From: Amorphochlora amoebiformis
Lineage: Eukaryota > Cercozoa > Chlorarachniophyceae
Length of the DNA: 64,000 nucleotides
Assembly (NCBI GenBank): GCA_054601695.1
Contig: BAAHQB010000448.1
Coordinates: 28,094 to 92,093, forward strand
Direction of reading: 5' to 3'
Shown here: positions 1 through 25,471 of the stretch, piece by piece
Numbering within the stretch: position 1 is the stretch's first letter
Layout of the letters: the number at the start of each line of letters is the position of its first letter
Translations under genes and position numbers: made by a program
Notes under the pieces: model-generated
What the model was told of the DNA's origin: nothing
The model's input: the letters and a program-made list of their open reading frames with translations, nothing else
Database searches by the model: none

Positions 1-105
1 TATATATTTACATATATATAAAAATATATGCATACATGTGTATAGTTAAATATATATTGTAATACGTAGACATACACACACATATATATATATATATATA
101 TATTG

Positions 106-149
<44 letters not shown>

Positions 150-150
150 C

Positions 151-7673
<7,523 letters not shown>

Positions 7674-7702
7674 CTAAATATGCATGTATACCATTATGCC
7701 AG

Positions 7703-7736
<34 letters not shown>

Positions 7737-7738
7737 AA

Positions 7739-7799
<61 letters not shown>

Positions 7800-7820
7800 A
7801 TATATACACATTTACATACC

Positions 7821-7851
<31 letters not shown>

Positions 7852-7854
7852 GTG

Positions 7855-7906
<52 letters not shown>

Positions 7907-7928
7907 GTACATATATATACATATACAT

Positions 7929-7960
<32 letters not shown>

Positions 7961-8262
7961 GTGTAAATGAAAAAATTATGTATAATAGGGTTAGGCTAGG
8001 GATAGGCTTTGATTAATGGAAGGGTTAAGGTAAGGTTTATATTCTGAGCCACGGCTAGGCATCGTCTTTTTCGGCGGGCTAGGGTTAAGATCGCCTACGG
8101 GCGTCCAAACAACCAATTTTTTTAGTATACCATTAGTATACCATCGCGAGTATTCAGCTGCTATGCACTCGCTCATCCTTCCAATGCACGTACTCTCATA
8201 GGCTATAAAAAGCATTCTCATGGCCAACATCTTGCGCGCTGGAGGAGAGAATACACACCTAC

Positions 8263-8289
8263 ATGTGCACGGCAGCATTCTGCATGCAT
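8263..8289 (-). CDS. candidate first exon of the alpha/beta hydrolase gene
   Basis: An ATG opens nine codons (MHAECCRAH) followed by GTAGGT, a good donor, in phase 0, which fits the phase-0 acceptor at 7673. No signal peptide or targeting motif is visible. Other minus-strand ATGs nearby are possible, so this is a weak choice made only on phase and donor quality. Confidence 0.3.
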
Positions 8290-8412
8290 TTTTTTCGAAT
8301 CTTCAGCCCCTATATACCTATCCACACGGTCACTACAGATGCTCTGGCTGTAACCTTCCATATATCATTCTCACGGCGAAGTCTTTCATACCCTATTTTC
8401 ACGGTCGATCAC

Positions 8413-8577
8413 ATGGCGAAGAAAACAAGGGGAAAAAAAGAGAAAGAGATTGAAATCGAACCCCAAAACGCGACGATAGGAAGCCAAGTTGATGGGAACT
8501 GCGCGCGGGGTGGCCCAGGGGGCGCAAGATGGCTTGTGCAAGTTGCATTGATATTAGCCTTTCGGTCGGGCTTGAAA
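8413..8577 (+). CDS. candidate first exon(s) of a plus-strand gene, Lys/Glu-rich N-terminus
   Basis: An ATG starts MAKKTRGKKEKEIEIE, a charged, codon-like stretch running 54 codons to a stop at 8575-8577. A donor is possible after codon 25 (CAA|GTTGAT, phase 0), which would be compatible with the phase-0 exon at 9697. The product is not recognised. The frame after about 8500 overlaps repeats next to the hairpin and is probably not coding. Confidence 0.35.
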
Positions 8578-8594
8578 TGACACGCCGACACTGA

Positions 8595-8677
8595 GTCACG
8601 CTGGGTGACAGATTCAAGCCTCTAGTCACTCTGAGTGACAATTTTGGCAGAGGCTTTAACCTGTCACCCAGCGTGAC
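8595..8677. repeat. long inverted repeat (hairpin) with nested palindrome
   Basis: Arms GTCACGCTGGGTGACAG at 8595-8611 and its exact reverse complement at 8661-8677 are perfect over 17 bp. Pairing resumes inside (AAGCCTCT with AGAGGCTT) and the apex holds GTCACTC-T-GAGTGAC. Imperfect complementarity extends outward to about 8581-8697. No flanking target duplication was recognised. Confidence 0.8.
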
Positions 8678-9245
8678 CATTTGCACTCGGCGTCTACACC
8701 AGCCCTAGTCTGAGCTGTAATGATTTATAATTCTAGATCTAGTAGCCTGGCGTAGTTATTCTCAGAAGTCTCTAGATTATTGCCGAATCTCTAGAATCTA
8801 GGGACTATCACCGCATCATTGGCAGTAACGTTCGTTACGCGCGCGTACCTAAGTTTCTCGTACTAATACTTAGTAGAGTACATCAATCCGATGATATCGA
8901 GCTGGCTACAGCTAAATTTAGTTCAGTGACTACGGGGAAATTTAGTACACTGCAACTCGGAATCACGCGTACGCCAAATTCGAACGATCATCGCACAAAA
9001 TGACTTCTACATAAATCTAGATAAATCCTTGTGAAACTAATTAATGTATTGGTACATTGCACTGCAGCTATTCTGACGATCGTTAACGTTGTATGCTTGC
9101 TCAAGTGTTTCTTCGAAATGCACTACAGTGTATATATACTGTTTACTAAGTTTTGTATTTATCTGTATACAGGTCTAGATGTGTGTTATGTTACAGCTGT
9201 TTAATTATACAACGTGTATACATATAATGTATAATATATCTCGTC

Positions 9246-9284
<39 letters not shown>

Positions 9285-9357
9285 CATATATATATGTATA
9301 TATATGTATGTATATACATATATATATATATATATGTATAATATCGTTGAAAATAAC

Positions 9358-9451
<94 letters not shown>

Positions 9452-9452
9452 A

Positions 9453-9485
<33 letters not shown>

Positions 9486-9544
9486 ATATATATACATAGA
9501 TGTACATATAAGTTAAATATGTAAGCATATGTGTATAAATATAC

Positions 9545-9594
<50 letters not shown>

Positions 9595-9618
9595 CATATA
9601 TATATATATATATTACAA

Positions 9619-9660
<42 letters not shown>

Positions 9661-9696
9661 GTATATACATGTACGTACAATATTATTAAATTTAAG

Positions 9697-9967
9697 CACA
9701 AGTTGTCTACGCACAGTCTAGATCGTATGAATGATAACACTCACCGTACCCTGACGCTACCTTACACGCGCTCCTGCGGGTCCGGGGACCTCCAGATACC
9801 GTACGAAGGCCTGAAATATGTATGTTTATATATCTATGCTTCTTTCATAAAATGGATGCATGTAATTAATATATATATATTATATATGTATATGTATATA
9901 TATATATATGTATATATGTATATATATATGTATGTATGTGTATAATATATACATATATACATATATG

Positions 9968-10020
<53 letters not shown>

Positions 10021-10068
10021 GTGTGCATATGTTTAATATACATATATATATATATATATATATAACAC

Positions 10069-10103
<35 letters not shown>

Positions 10104-10167
10104 GAAACTCTCTCTATTACAATATAAAGTGTATATATGTATATATATACAAATCATATGAAATATA

Positions 10168-10204
<37 letters not shown>

Positions 10205-10230
10205 GAACAAAACACACACATATATATACT

Positions 10231-10267
<37 letters not shown>

Positions 10268-10314
10268 TAGCATACGTATGCATTTATAAACATAAACACA
10301 CACACAAACACAAA

Positions 10315-10403
<89 letters not shown>

Positions 10404-10479
10404 AGACACACATATATACATAATATATATGCATATATATAAATGTATATGTATATACTATATAAACATGTTATAATAT

Positions 10480-10524
<45 letters not shown>

Positions 10525-10570
10525 ATATATATATATGCATAGATTTATATTACATATGTACCAACATATA

Positions 10571-10639
<69 letters not shown>

Positions 10640-10642
10640 AAA

Positions 10643-10682
<40 letters not shown>

Positions 10683-10854
10683 ACACACATTATTTATTCA
10701 TATATATTTATCTCATGCATATACATGAATATTTTTATTTATCATACATAATTCATACGACGTGTAGTACCGTGGATAGAGCTAACAGGGGATCAAGAAT
10801 CGCAAACGTCACACATAGCCCCACAGGAGTACCCAACAATCTATATATATATAT

Positions 10855-10890
<36 letters not shown>

Positions 10891-11219
10891 TACACATATG
10901 TCGACAAGTAAATAGATATGTATCACACAGACATAGACTTACATATATCACTGAATAATATACACATAGAGATCTTCATATATTCATTAACGTACATGTG
11001 CAGAAAGGTGAGAATGCGGCTGGAGACCTTGGAAAGATCGAGAGATCCAGAGAGATTCGAGAGATCCCAAGAGATTCGAGAGATCCCGAGAGATTCGATA
11101 TGTTCAAGAGAAAGTATGGATGCTTTTACCCGAGAATTAGGACCAAAAGCGGGACGATAGTAAGGCGGTCGAAAGTCGTAGACGCGATAAAAAACCTGTC
11201 TCCTGTGCGTCCGCCTTTG
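9697..11219 (+). CDS. unrecognised multi-exon gene, partial (two clear exons)
   Basis: Exon 9697-9819 (41 codons, phase 0 to 0) follows a TTTAAG acceptor and ends at TAT|GTATGT; it contains [19 protein letters not shown] and ends IPYEGLKY. Exon 11004-11219 (72 codons, phase 0 to 0) follows TGTGCAG and ends CCTTTG|GTATAT; it contains [18 protein letters not shown] and [17 protein letters not shown]. Between them, 10755-10838 reads [20 protein letters not shown] and is probably another exon, but its borders are not fixed. The family is not recognised. At 11025-11100 the coding frame carries a short tandem repeat (GAGAGATTCGAGAGATCCC-like) encoding Arg/Glu/Ile/Pro-rich sequence. The 3' end and stop were not found. 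Confidence 0.5.
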
Positions 11220-11226
11220 GTATATA

Positions 11227-11272
<46 letters not shown>

Positions 11273-11284
11273 GTATGTATGTAT

Positions 11285-11325
<41 letters not shown>

Positions 11326-11422
11326 TATATATATTACATAAATATGTATATATGTATATATTATATACATATATGTATATAACCATATATATATATATGT
11401 ATGTATATATATATATATATAT

Positions 11423-11483
<61 letters not shown>

Positions 11484-11512
11484 GTATATAATATACATAT
11501 ATATATATATGT

Positions 11513-11568
<56 letters not shown>

Positions 11569-11608
11569 GTTTAATTGTATGTAACACATATATATATGTA
11601 TATATACA

Positions 11609-11647
<39 letters not shown>

Positions 11648-11714
11648 GTATATGTATGTATATAGCAGGAATATGTATACATGTAAACATGTACAATGTA
11701 TGCACACACACACA

Positions 11715-11790
<76 letters not shown>

Positions 11791-11820
11791 TATACATATT
11801 ATATATATATATATATGTAT

Positions 11821-11851
<31 letters not shown>

Positions 11852-11924
11852 ATTATATATATATATATATATACATATATACATATATATATATAATATA
11901 GGCTCGAATATATATATTTTTTTA

Positions 11925-12025
11925 TATGTTTTAATACGTAATGACCCTGAACGTAGAAATAGCCAATGATAGTCAACATAGCTCCTGCGGCTCTCAATAT
12001 GCCGTCTCCAGTGCCTTCAACTATA
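11925..12025. CDS. candidate exon, strand uncertain
   Basis: Both strands read as plausible protein. The minus strand gives [20 protein letters not shown] after a TATATAG acceptor; the plus strand gives [20 protein letters not shown]. The acceptor is better on the minus strand. No family is recognised. Confidence 0.3.
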
Positions 12026-12155
12026 TATAATTACATATGTACACATTCATATGTATATGTATATATGTGTATATGCATGTGTTATGTGTGTGTGTATATA
12101 TGTTTATATATCTTTTTATGATGTATATATAATATATATATATACATATATTTAC

Positions 12156-12200
<45 letters not shown>

Positions 12201-12202
12201 TT

Positions 12203-12259
<57 letters not shown>

Positions 12260-12264
12260 CATAT

Positions 12265-12298
<34 letters not shown>

Positions 12299-12349
12299 GT
12301 GTGTATGTATATATATTTAGATTTTAAACATACATATAATAATATATAT

Positions 12350-12393
<44 letters not shown>

Positions 12394-12399
12394 GTATGT

Positions 12400-12483
<84 letters not shown>

Positions 12484-12492
12484 TTATGCATG

Positions 12493-12548
<56 letters not shown>

Positions 12549-12557
12549 CATGTTATA

Positions 12558-12610
<53 letters not shown>

Positions 12611-12782
12611 GATTAAACGTGCAGCACTGTAATATATATATTATATATATATATATATAATATATTACATATACACACATATATATATATATATGTATAT
12701 ATATATGTATGTTTATATATTTAGATTTTAAACACACATATAATAATAATATATATATATATATATATATACATATGTATGT

Positions 12783-12813
<31 letters not shown>

Positions 12814-12829
12814 CATTTATGCATGTAAT

Positions 12830-12860
<31 letters not shown>

Positions 12861-12869
12861 ATATATATA

Positions 12870-12953
<84 letters not shown>

Positions 12954-12997
12954 ATATGATTAAACGTGCAGCACAATAATACAAAGAACCTTTGAAC

Positions 12998-14956
<1,959 letters not shown>

Positions 14957-15019
14957 CACAAACATGTACATATGCATATATATATATATATATTATATAT
15001 ATATATATATATATAATTA

Positions 15020-16489
<1,470 letters not shown>

Positions 16490-18194
16490 ATGAGCACGGT
16501 CGAAAAAATCACAAACGTTGAAAAAAATAAATCGAAGAAATCAAAATATCGGCAACGACCGAATGGTGCTCTCCAGTCACCTAGTCTCTCTCCCGAAGAT
16601 TTCTACTGAGATCCAGCGTTGTGTTTCAATGCAGCCGACGCACGCCTTGGACAACTTGGCAGGTCGGCACCCCGTGAACTCAAAGCGACGTCACTCGTGA
16701 ACTCAAAGCGACGGCCTTTTTGAATTCAGTTCGCCCGCCAAACGAAGGTCGGCGTTCCAAGGTCTGGGTTACGGGTTATTCGGGGTTCGTGGAGACTTTG
16801 AAGGCTATACAGACGGACGACAAGGTGACACTCGTCGTTGTTTCGACCGATTAAAATAATTCTATTTATCGCACATCTTATTAAAGGAATCAGCAACCGC
16901 CATCAGTATCAGCAGTGATTCAGCACACGACGCTCGTGCCATTTGTCTCCATTAACAGGTAACGTCGGGCGCATTCGAAGAGAATTCTACTACCTAACCT
17001 TTTTTGCAACCGACCTTAATACTTTTCTAATACGTTCTTGCGAAAAGCGTAACTTCAATCGCTGCAGTTAATTTCTCCTTTGAACAGAAAGTGTGCGGGC
17101 GGAGAGGGACGGAAGGAGGAGTGGAAACTCAAAGCGAAACCCTCTCCAAATGTGATCTAGCCAATCTCTCCCGAAACTCACCCAGGTATCCTATCTGGCG
17201 CGCGAAGGAAACACACAGGCTTGGCGTAAATCGCCGTATCGAATCTTCTCCGAAAGACAATTTCTCATAGATGCATAACCCAAGTCCCCGACTGCTTGTG
17301 TGTGAGCCTCTCCATCAGTCAAAATCGATCGATATGCCCATCGAGCAAAGCTTGGGAACCCAATGTCGTTCTCTCTTCTCTGACCCTCTGTGATCGAGGC
17401 TCTCGCCCAACCTTCGGTCTCTCTGTTCGTCCTCTCAGTCTTCTTCTTCCCTTCTCTCTGTCTCCCACGTTCTTGTCGATAATCTCTCTGTCTTTTTGCT
17501 TCCAATCCCCTTGTGTATACTCTGTTTGTGTTTGTGAGCGAGACTGAGCCATTTGATGCTATGATTATAGATGACGACATCAAGACCACGACGGCCAAAC
17601 CTACGCAAACCCATGACTTCCGCTCTGTAATTTTATTTCCCCCTTCTTTTCTTGCATGAAAGATATGTGAGAGAGAAAGTGAGTGAGAGAGTGAGAGTGA
17701 CAGACAGAGAGAGATAGAGGGTGAGAGAGTGAGTGAGAGATTGGGAGAGAGAAAGAGAGGTAATAGACGGGAAGGAGAAAAAATTAATAAAGAAACCTCG
17801 AGATATCCGATGTACATAGACACACAACACCCTCCACATCCAGTAGACAGAGGGGAGAAAGAAAAGAGACAGAAAGACCGGTACTCACTGACGCAAGCCG
17901 GCTTACCCTCATTTCTCCCCCTCATCTCTCCTCTCTCTTCTACTCTATTTCTCCAACTCTCTTCTCAGAAGATCTCCGAGAAGCCAAAGCACAGAAGAAA
18001 TGATTCGAGCCCAAGGCAGAAGATTGGCCGACGTATGTCGAGTCGCCTGAGACGGGCCATTGTTCGTGTGAGACCGGTGAGTATAGAGATGAAGAGGATT
18101 GGAGAGGGCGAGAGAACGGGATATAGGGAGGAGCGAGTAGTGTGTTTGTGTATGGGGTATGCATGTATACGCATGTGCATATATAATATGTACA

Positions 18195-18257
<63 letters not shown>

Positions 18258-18379
18258 TTCTATATATACACACAGGATCTCGAAGCAGCTTTCCATGCGG
18301 TCCGAGACGCGCGCCGCGAGTGAGCTTTTATGTGTGTGTTGTACACACACACACACATATATATATTATATATATACAT

Positions 18380-18424
<45 letters not shown>

Positions 18425-18516
18425 TATGTTTCTTTTATGCGTCTGTTATATATACACACACACACACATACATACATACACATATACACACATATATACA
18501 TATATTATACACACAT

Positions 18517-18563
<47 letters not shown>

Positions 18564-18726
18564 GTATGTATATAGCATTCATACACATATACATACACAC
18601 TCACACATATCTATACACATATACATATGTACACATATGTATGCACACATATATACATATACATATACATAAATATATACACATACATACACACTGGTAC
18701 CATACACATATAATACAGATATAAGC

Positions 18727-18816
<90 letters not shown>

Positions 18817-18830
18817 CATGTATATAATCA

Positions 18831-18883
<53 letters not shown>

Positions 18884-19063
18884 CATATAAATACATACGT
18901 ACATACATATGTATATTTCCATATATACATACACATATATATATACATATTCATATACATATATATATATATATATACATATATATATACATATACATCT
19001 TAAATATATGTCTACATGTATGTATATAATATATATATATATATATATATAAATATATATTCC

Positions 19064-19139
<76 letters not shown>

Positions 19140-19146
19140 TATATAT

Positions 19147-19203
<57 letters not shown>

Positions 19204-19306
19204 TATTAAATATTGAGAATACATACACATATACACATATATATATATATATTTATATACACACACATACAAATATACATGTATGTATATATATATATAC
19301 ATATAC

Positions 19307-19369
<63 letters not shown>

Positions 19370-19498
19370 ATGTGTATGTACACATATTAGTGGGCTTGGG
19401 TGGCAACGCAGGAGGTCGAGTACGACTGGCGTGACGATTGCAAGAAAATCAGGACAAATCAAAGCAACCAAAGGTAGATCGATGTATATGTATCTATA

Positions 19499-19529
<31 letters not shown>

Positions 19530-19531
19530 TG

Positions 19532-19589
<58 letters not shown>

Positions 19590-19673
19590 TATATATATAT
19601 TATGTATATATATATATATACTTACATTGTGATATGTACATACAGTATTCTCCAATCCTAATTTGTAGCTTGT

Positions 19674-19717
<44 letters not shown>

Positions 19718-19796
19718 GGAGAAGGCATTCTTGAATGTTCTGTACACGAGGCAAGGACAGCGATTATGAATCTTGCGTCAGTTATTATATATGTAG

Positions 19797-19830
<34 letters not shown>

Positions 19831-19915
19831 ATATATGTATATACATGTAAAGAAATAGATATATCTAAATAACATTTTCTTAAATATTTATTTCTATGTA
19901 TATATATATATGTAT

Positions 19916-19949
<34 letters not shown>

Positions 19950-20032
19950 GATATACATATATATATATAGAGGTATAATAGATAGATATATACCTTGAGG
20001 TATATATAGATATGTTACAATTGAATCTTGCG

Positions 20033-20096
<64 letters not shown>

Positions 20097-20126
20097 CATA
20101 TTATATATTTCTATGTATGTCGTGTA

Positions 20127-20168
<42 letters not shown>

Positions 20169-20283
20169 ATGAAATATTATATATATATATATACGTATGT
20201 ATAATTTATAATTACTATATCTTCTTGGTATCTGTTTGTATAAATGTAAACTTTACATCCTTGAGAACATATATATATATTAT

Positions 20284-20320
<37 letters not shown>

Positions 20321-20387
20321 GTGTATATATATATATATATAACATTTATATGAGAGTGTGGGTACATGTAAGTTATATATATAAATA

Positions 20388-20446
<59 letters not shown>

Positions 20447-20549
20447 ATATATATATAATATATATATACATATATTTATATATATATATATATAAATCTA
20501 TATGTATGTATGTATATACTAAATATATATATATATATGTAAATAGATA

Positions 20550-20606
<57 letters not shown>

Positions 20607-20687
20607 AAATATATATGTATAAATCGATATGTATGTGGATGTATGTATATATATACGTATACATACATATACATATCTATATATCTA

Positions 20688-20751
<64 letters not shown>

Positions 20752-20810
20752 CATATATATATGTACAAATACGATATGTATATGGATATATCCAATGCAC
20801 ATATATGTAA

Positions 20811-20851
<41 letters not shown>

Positions 20852-21018
20852 GTATATATATATATGGTATATTTATTTATATATACACATATACACACAT
20901 ATATACACACACATACACATATAAGAATGGTATATATATATATGTATAAGAATGATCGCCGTATGGGACAAAAAGCTGCAAGCTGGGAGAGTTGTTTCGG
21001 AGGACACCAAGAATGTAC

Positions 21019-21067
<49 letters not shown>

Positions 21068-21151
21068 TGTATGTATATATATGCGTATATATATAAAATA
21101 TATATGTTTGTAACTGTGTACAAATATATATATATTTATGTATAACAGACT

Positions 21152-21204
<53 letters not shown>

Positions 21205-21395
21205 GTATATGTAAACGTGTGGTGTGTTTAGGGTGTATTAGAATATATATATATATTATGTATATATACATACACCTATATACATACATACATATAAATA
21301 TATATATATATATATATATATTTATATTTAATTTGGCTGTGTTAGTTTGTGTTTGTGTATGCATATATATGTATGTATGTACATATGTATCATGT

Positions 21396-21434
<39 letters not shown>

Positions 21435-21542
21435 TATATACATATATGTATTTGTGTTTATAATATATATATATATATATATGTATATATATGTGTATTG
21501 TGAGGAAATAAAGTATGTAAGATAAAGAGTTCTGATATTTGT

Positions 21543-21573
<31 letters not shown>

Positions 21574-21644
21574 CTTCACCCTCCACACATTATATGTATG
21601 TATATATATATGTATATATACTTTCATGTATGCCTGTACGTACA

Positions 21645-21688
<44 letters not shown>

Positions 21689-22210
21689 TCGTATATATAT
21701 AAATCAGAATACCAAAACTCTTCATCTCACATATTCTCTCCCCTGGCCTTGCAAGGCCCGTGATCTCGTGGTTCATTGCCAGGTCAAATCTGCAAACATA
21801 AGTTCCCTTCGTATCGCAACACTTCCGAATCCTTCTGTTCCCCTCATATCCGTTCTCCTCCTCCTCTCATTTCGACCAACTCTCTCGTCTCACTTCTCTC
21901 CTTTCTTTCTCACTCTCGCTCTCTCTCTCTTTCTGAGTCTATCTTTCGCCTTCGTTTTACCAAGCGTGTCTCTTATCTATCTTTAATCCTTAGATCTTTC
22001 TGTATCATCTCTCTTGATTTCACCCTTTGTCTCAGTCTCGCTTTCTCTCTGTCCCTCTCCCGCTCTCTATCTTCGTTTATTTTTTTCCCTTTCTTTCGTT
22101 TCCGTCTTCTCTGTGTGTTTCTTTTCTTCTTCTCTCTTTCTCTCTTTGTAAATATAAGTAAATATACAAAGGCATATTCAATACATGTCATGAAAACCCG
22201 TACCTATTTG

Positions 22211-22268
<58 letters not shown>

Positions 22269-22419
22269 GATATAAATAATATACATAGTGTTACGAATGG
22301 AAATATATAATAATATAAATCCTCCTGATAAAACATATACCCTCAGGAGGTGAGTCATGAAAGAGCTGACGGACATATACAATACCTATATATGTATATA
22401 TATAAATATATATATGTAC

Positions 22420-22475
<56 letters not shown>

Positions 22476-22742
22476 TGTACATATATATATATGTATATAT
22501 ATATATTAGATATATATATATTTATATGTATATATGTAGATACATCAATACACATACATACACAATATATATACATACATATATATATACACATCGTTAC
22601 ATATGGAATGGAAAAAAAGATATACCCTCAGGAGGTGAAATATGTACGCCCTGACGGAAGGCGGTCCATTGTATTCGTATCGACATCTGCAAAACATCAA
22701 GATATCCCAGCGGTTAAAGGCATAGTCAGGGCACAATTGAGG

Positions 22743-22809
<67 letters not shown>

Positions 22810-22858
22810 GGTATTCATATCGATGTTCATGTGTACATTTAGGTGTATATATATGTAT

Positions 22859-22903
<45 letters not shown>

Positions 22904-23111
22904 TATAAATATACTCTTCCATATGTATGCGTATTATATATACATAGATATGCCGGCTGGATTTTAGAACCTGCAGGAGACGATTTGTCCAAATGTAGGG
23001 TTACATATGTAAGGTACTTAATTTTGTATAAAAGAAAGCATAATGTGTACATTTATTTATATGTAATATATATATATATTTATATATATGTATATATTTA
23101 TATTTATATAC

Positions 23112-23151
<40 letters not shown>

Positions 23152-23165
23152 ATATAAATATATGT

Positions 23166-23210
<45 letters not shown>

Positions 23211-23619
23211 ATAATATTATGTAAATATGCAGATATACATATGTATATATATATATGTATATGTATATATATATGTATATATATATATGTATATATACAT
23301 ACATATGTATCTAAATTATATACATATATATATATATATATATATGGATGTATAGCCTAATCTTGATAAGAGAGTTGTGTTATCAAGGCCAAGCAGAAAT
23401 TAACCCACTACCAAGAATTTCAATTAATTGCTTTAATAAAAGTTTCTAATCCCATTATTATCACTCACCTAGCGAAAGGAGTGATAAAATATTGAACATA
23501 TTCCAGACGCCATTATTATTATGGCAAGCAAGTGATAGATACCATTCAACCTGTTCTTTGAGGTTTTTTGAAGATATCCCTCCTACCCGCCAGCCACAGC
23601 TACATACATATATGTCTAT

Positions 23620-23661
<42 letters not shown>

Positions 23662-23840
23662 GATATCCCTCCTACCCGCCAGCCACAGCTATATATATAT
23701 ATATGTATAATATATATGTATATATATACAAAATATAGGTGTGTGGATCTTGGAGGTGGGATTCCCACGTTGATTAATAATACGGTGATTCAAATGTACA
23801 TATACATATAATATATAATACATACACATATACATACATG

Positions 23841-23908
<68 letters not shown>

Positions 23909-23984
23909 TGAACACATATATATACATGTATGTATATGCACATACATATGCATATTTATGTATTTATTTATATGTACTTCTATG

Positions 23985-24042
<58 letters not shown>

Positions 24043-24226
24043 ATATATATATATATGTACATTCATATATACATACATTTACATATTTACATATATAATA
24101 TATATATAATCTTTTTATAACTGGGTAAAGGTAGGAACAAGTGCCGAGGCCGTGGTCGCGCGGCTTGCCCAACAGTTCAAAATGCGAACGAGGAAAAATC
24201 ATGAAAAGTCCTGCATCCCGGCTTAA
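16490..24226 (+). CDS. START-domain lipid-binding protein
   Basis: Firm exons: 17539-17626, 17969-18076, 18276-18319, 19391-19473, 19719-19776, 20951-21014, 21708-21782, 22632-22741, 22948-23013, 23739-23784, 24131-24226; phases match at every junction, giving about 278 residues with stop TAA at 24224. START hallmarks in order: [128 protein letters not shown] and a C-terminal helix [15 protein letters not shown] domains bind a single lipid or sterol in a helix-grip pocket. Before it is an acidic/basic linker ([32 protein letters not shown]). Likely 5' exons 16490-16565 ([20 protein letters not shown]), 16635-16662 and 16887-16958 are phase-compatible with each other. Exon 17088 reads two ways (to 17151 or 17185) and its join is unresolved. 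No PH domain or membrane segment is seen; the tail is basic. Confidence 0.87.
17380..17770. repeat. (CT)n and (GA)n simple repeats in introns of the START gene
   Basis: Pyrimidine-rich CT repeat at about 17380-17515, just before the acceptor at 17538, and a GA/GT-rich purine block (GAGAGAGAAAGTGAGTGAGA type) at about 17668-17760 inside the next intron. Confidence 0.8.
18160..23360. repeat. (TA)n-rich introns of the START gene
   Basis: Nearly continuous (TA)n with (CA)n, (TG)n and TACA/TATG variants. A (CT)n-like pyrimidine block spans about 21840-22150. Edge echoes: AATCTTGCGTATAA near 20025 repeats the end of exon 19719-19776; ATAAGAATGG near 20922 repeats the start of exon 20951-21014; the CATATACCCTCAGGAGGTGA block at about 22332-22375 repeats the start of exon 22632-22741; 22806-22850 repeats its middle. 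Confidence 0.85.
23355..23738. other. non-TA intron segment with a short duplication
   Basis: Unique sequence inside the intron between START exons 22948-23013 and 23739-23784. A 32-bp block containing GATATCCCTCCTACCCGCCA occurs at about 23572-23603 and again at 23659-23690, separated by (TA)n. An unused plus-strand frame crosses it, but it would disrupt a phase-perfect splice, so I treat it as intron. Confidence 0.55.
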
Positions 24227-24229
24227 ATT

Positions 24230-24819
24230 AAGTCAGCCTCTAGGCCTAGCTTCAGCCCACAGTGTTGCGGTCTGGGCGATTTAGTAATTATGTCATATTT
24301 ACATATGCGCGCGCAACTTGAGGTATATAACGAGTCGGAATAGGGAGTTGTCTAATATTAGCCGAGATCGAACCGGATCCCTGTCAGACTAGTCAAATTT
24401 AATGCATCTAGTATGTATTATTATTCTAGTTATTCTAATATTCTGATTCCGATCGCAAAAAGTCAGCTTCAGTTGTACATGTCTAGTATCATGCTAGTCA
24501 TGATTGACCCGAGCGCTCAGACACTAGAAACAAGTTACAGTGACAGTGTACGCAGCACCGTATCATAATCTAGTCATGATATATTCGTATCATCATTGTA
24601 GCATGTACTCTATTGTCCATATCTAGAGAATCACTCTGGATCGCATACTCAGTGTGGCGAGTTAATCACCGCCGTGAACGTTTAACTTACTAGACAGACC
24701 GTAGTTACTCACATAATGTTATTTTTATTAGTTTTAGGGCAGCGGTTTGACCACCGAGTGATGAACATTACTTCGGTGCCTACTGACTTGACTGAGGCCG
24801 CTGGACTATGGTTTTTATT
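24230..24819. other. intergenic region between convergent genes, CTAG-rich
   Basis: Lies between the START gene stop and the stop of the minus-strand gene at 24820. It has no (TA)n tract and repeated CTAG, TCTAG and ATCTAG words. No exon or RNA gene is convincing. Confidence 0.55.
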
Positions 24820-25299
24820 CTAACACATCAATGGAGATGACGGCGAATCCTCTGCATCATCTTCTACACTGGCCGGCGCGACCGCAGAAGTAAACTGAAG
24901 TGTTTGCCCCGCCGCTTGGCCCGCAAAATTACCCTGAAGTGTCTCCCTATCCGCTTGACCCGCACTGCTTTGGACTTTTTTCATGTCGGTGCTTGGACTG
25001 ACTTCACATCCCAATTCGTCAGTCCTAGAAGCCGAGTCGAGCTGGAGTATTGTTGTTATAAATATGCACATATGTATATACACACACATAATATATACAC
25101 ACATATTATATATATACACGCACATATACATATATATACACATATACAGAAGTATGAATAGCATGTACATCTTTACTTGTACGTATGTATATACATATGA
25201 TAATACATATATATATATATGTATTATATATATATATATATATAAATATAAACATATGTAAATATATTTACATATGTATACATACCTACACATATATGT

Positions 25300-25344
<45 letters not shown>

Positions 25345-25432
25345 GTAACGCACATATATATACACACACACATATAGATACAGATATGTGATTGTGTACA
25401 GAATTACAGAATTGCATGTATCTATCTACGCA

Positions 25433-25471
<39 letters not shown>

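Larger units (their letters stand above)
7980..9240. other. non-TA region between divergent genes, CTAG-rich at its right end
   Basis: Little TA repeat. 7986-8035 has degenerate TTAGGG-like words. 8263-8289 and 8413-8490 hold candidate first exons on opposite strands, so the part between could be a promoter. 8595-8677 forms a strong hairpin. 8730-9180 is unique sequence with many CTAG/TCTAGA words and no convincing exon. Confidence 0.5.
9240..12960. repeat. (TA)n-rich intronic block with a tandem duplication
   Basis: Mostly (TA)n with (CA)n/(TG)n interruptions. Exons noted separately lie at 9697-9819 and 11004-11219. Two imperfect tandem copies of a 300-370 bp unit lie at about 12255-12632 and 12663-12979: both have ATTTAGATTTTAAACA, then (TA)n, then a TTTATGCATGTAA block, then GATTAAACGTGCAGCAC. 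They differ mainly in TA tract length. Confidence 0.75.

Noticed and set aside
17191-17925. 244-residue minus-strand open frame over the GA/CT-rich region
   Set aside because: Dominated by Ser/Leu and Arg/Glu from simple repeats; phase-matched START exons on the other strand explain the unique parts.
23492-23710. Plus-strand open frame ([11 protein letters not shown]...) as a separate gene
   Set aside because: Sits inside a START intron whose flanking exons join in phase; the second half is an echoed copy and TA.
24131-24226. tRNA-like or SINE-like element
   Set aside because: No cloverleaf can be drawn, and the sequence is the phase-matched last exon of the START gene.
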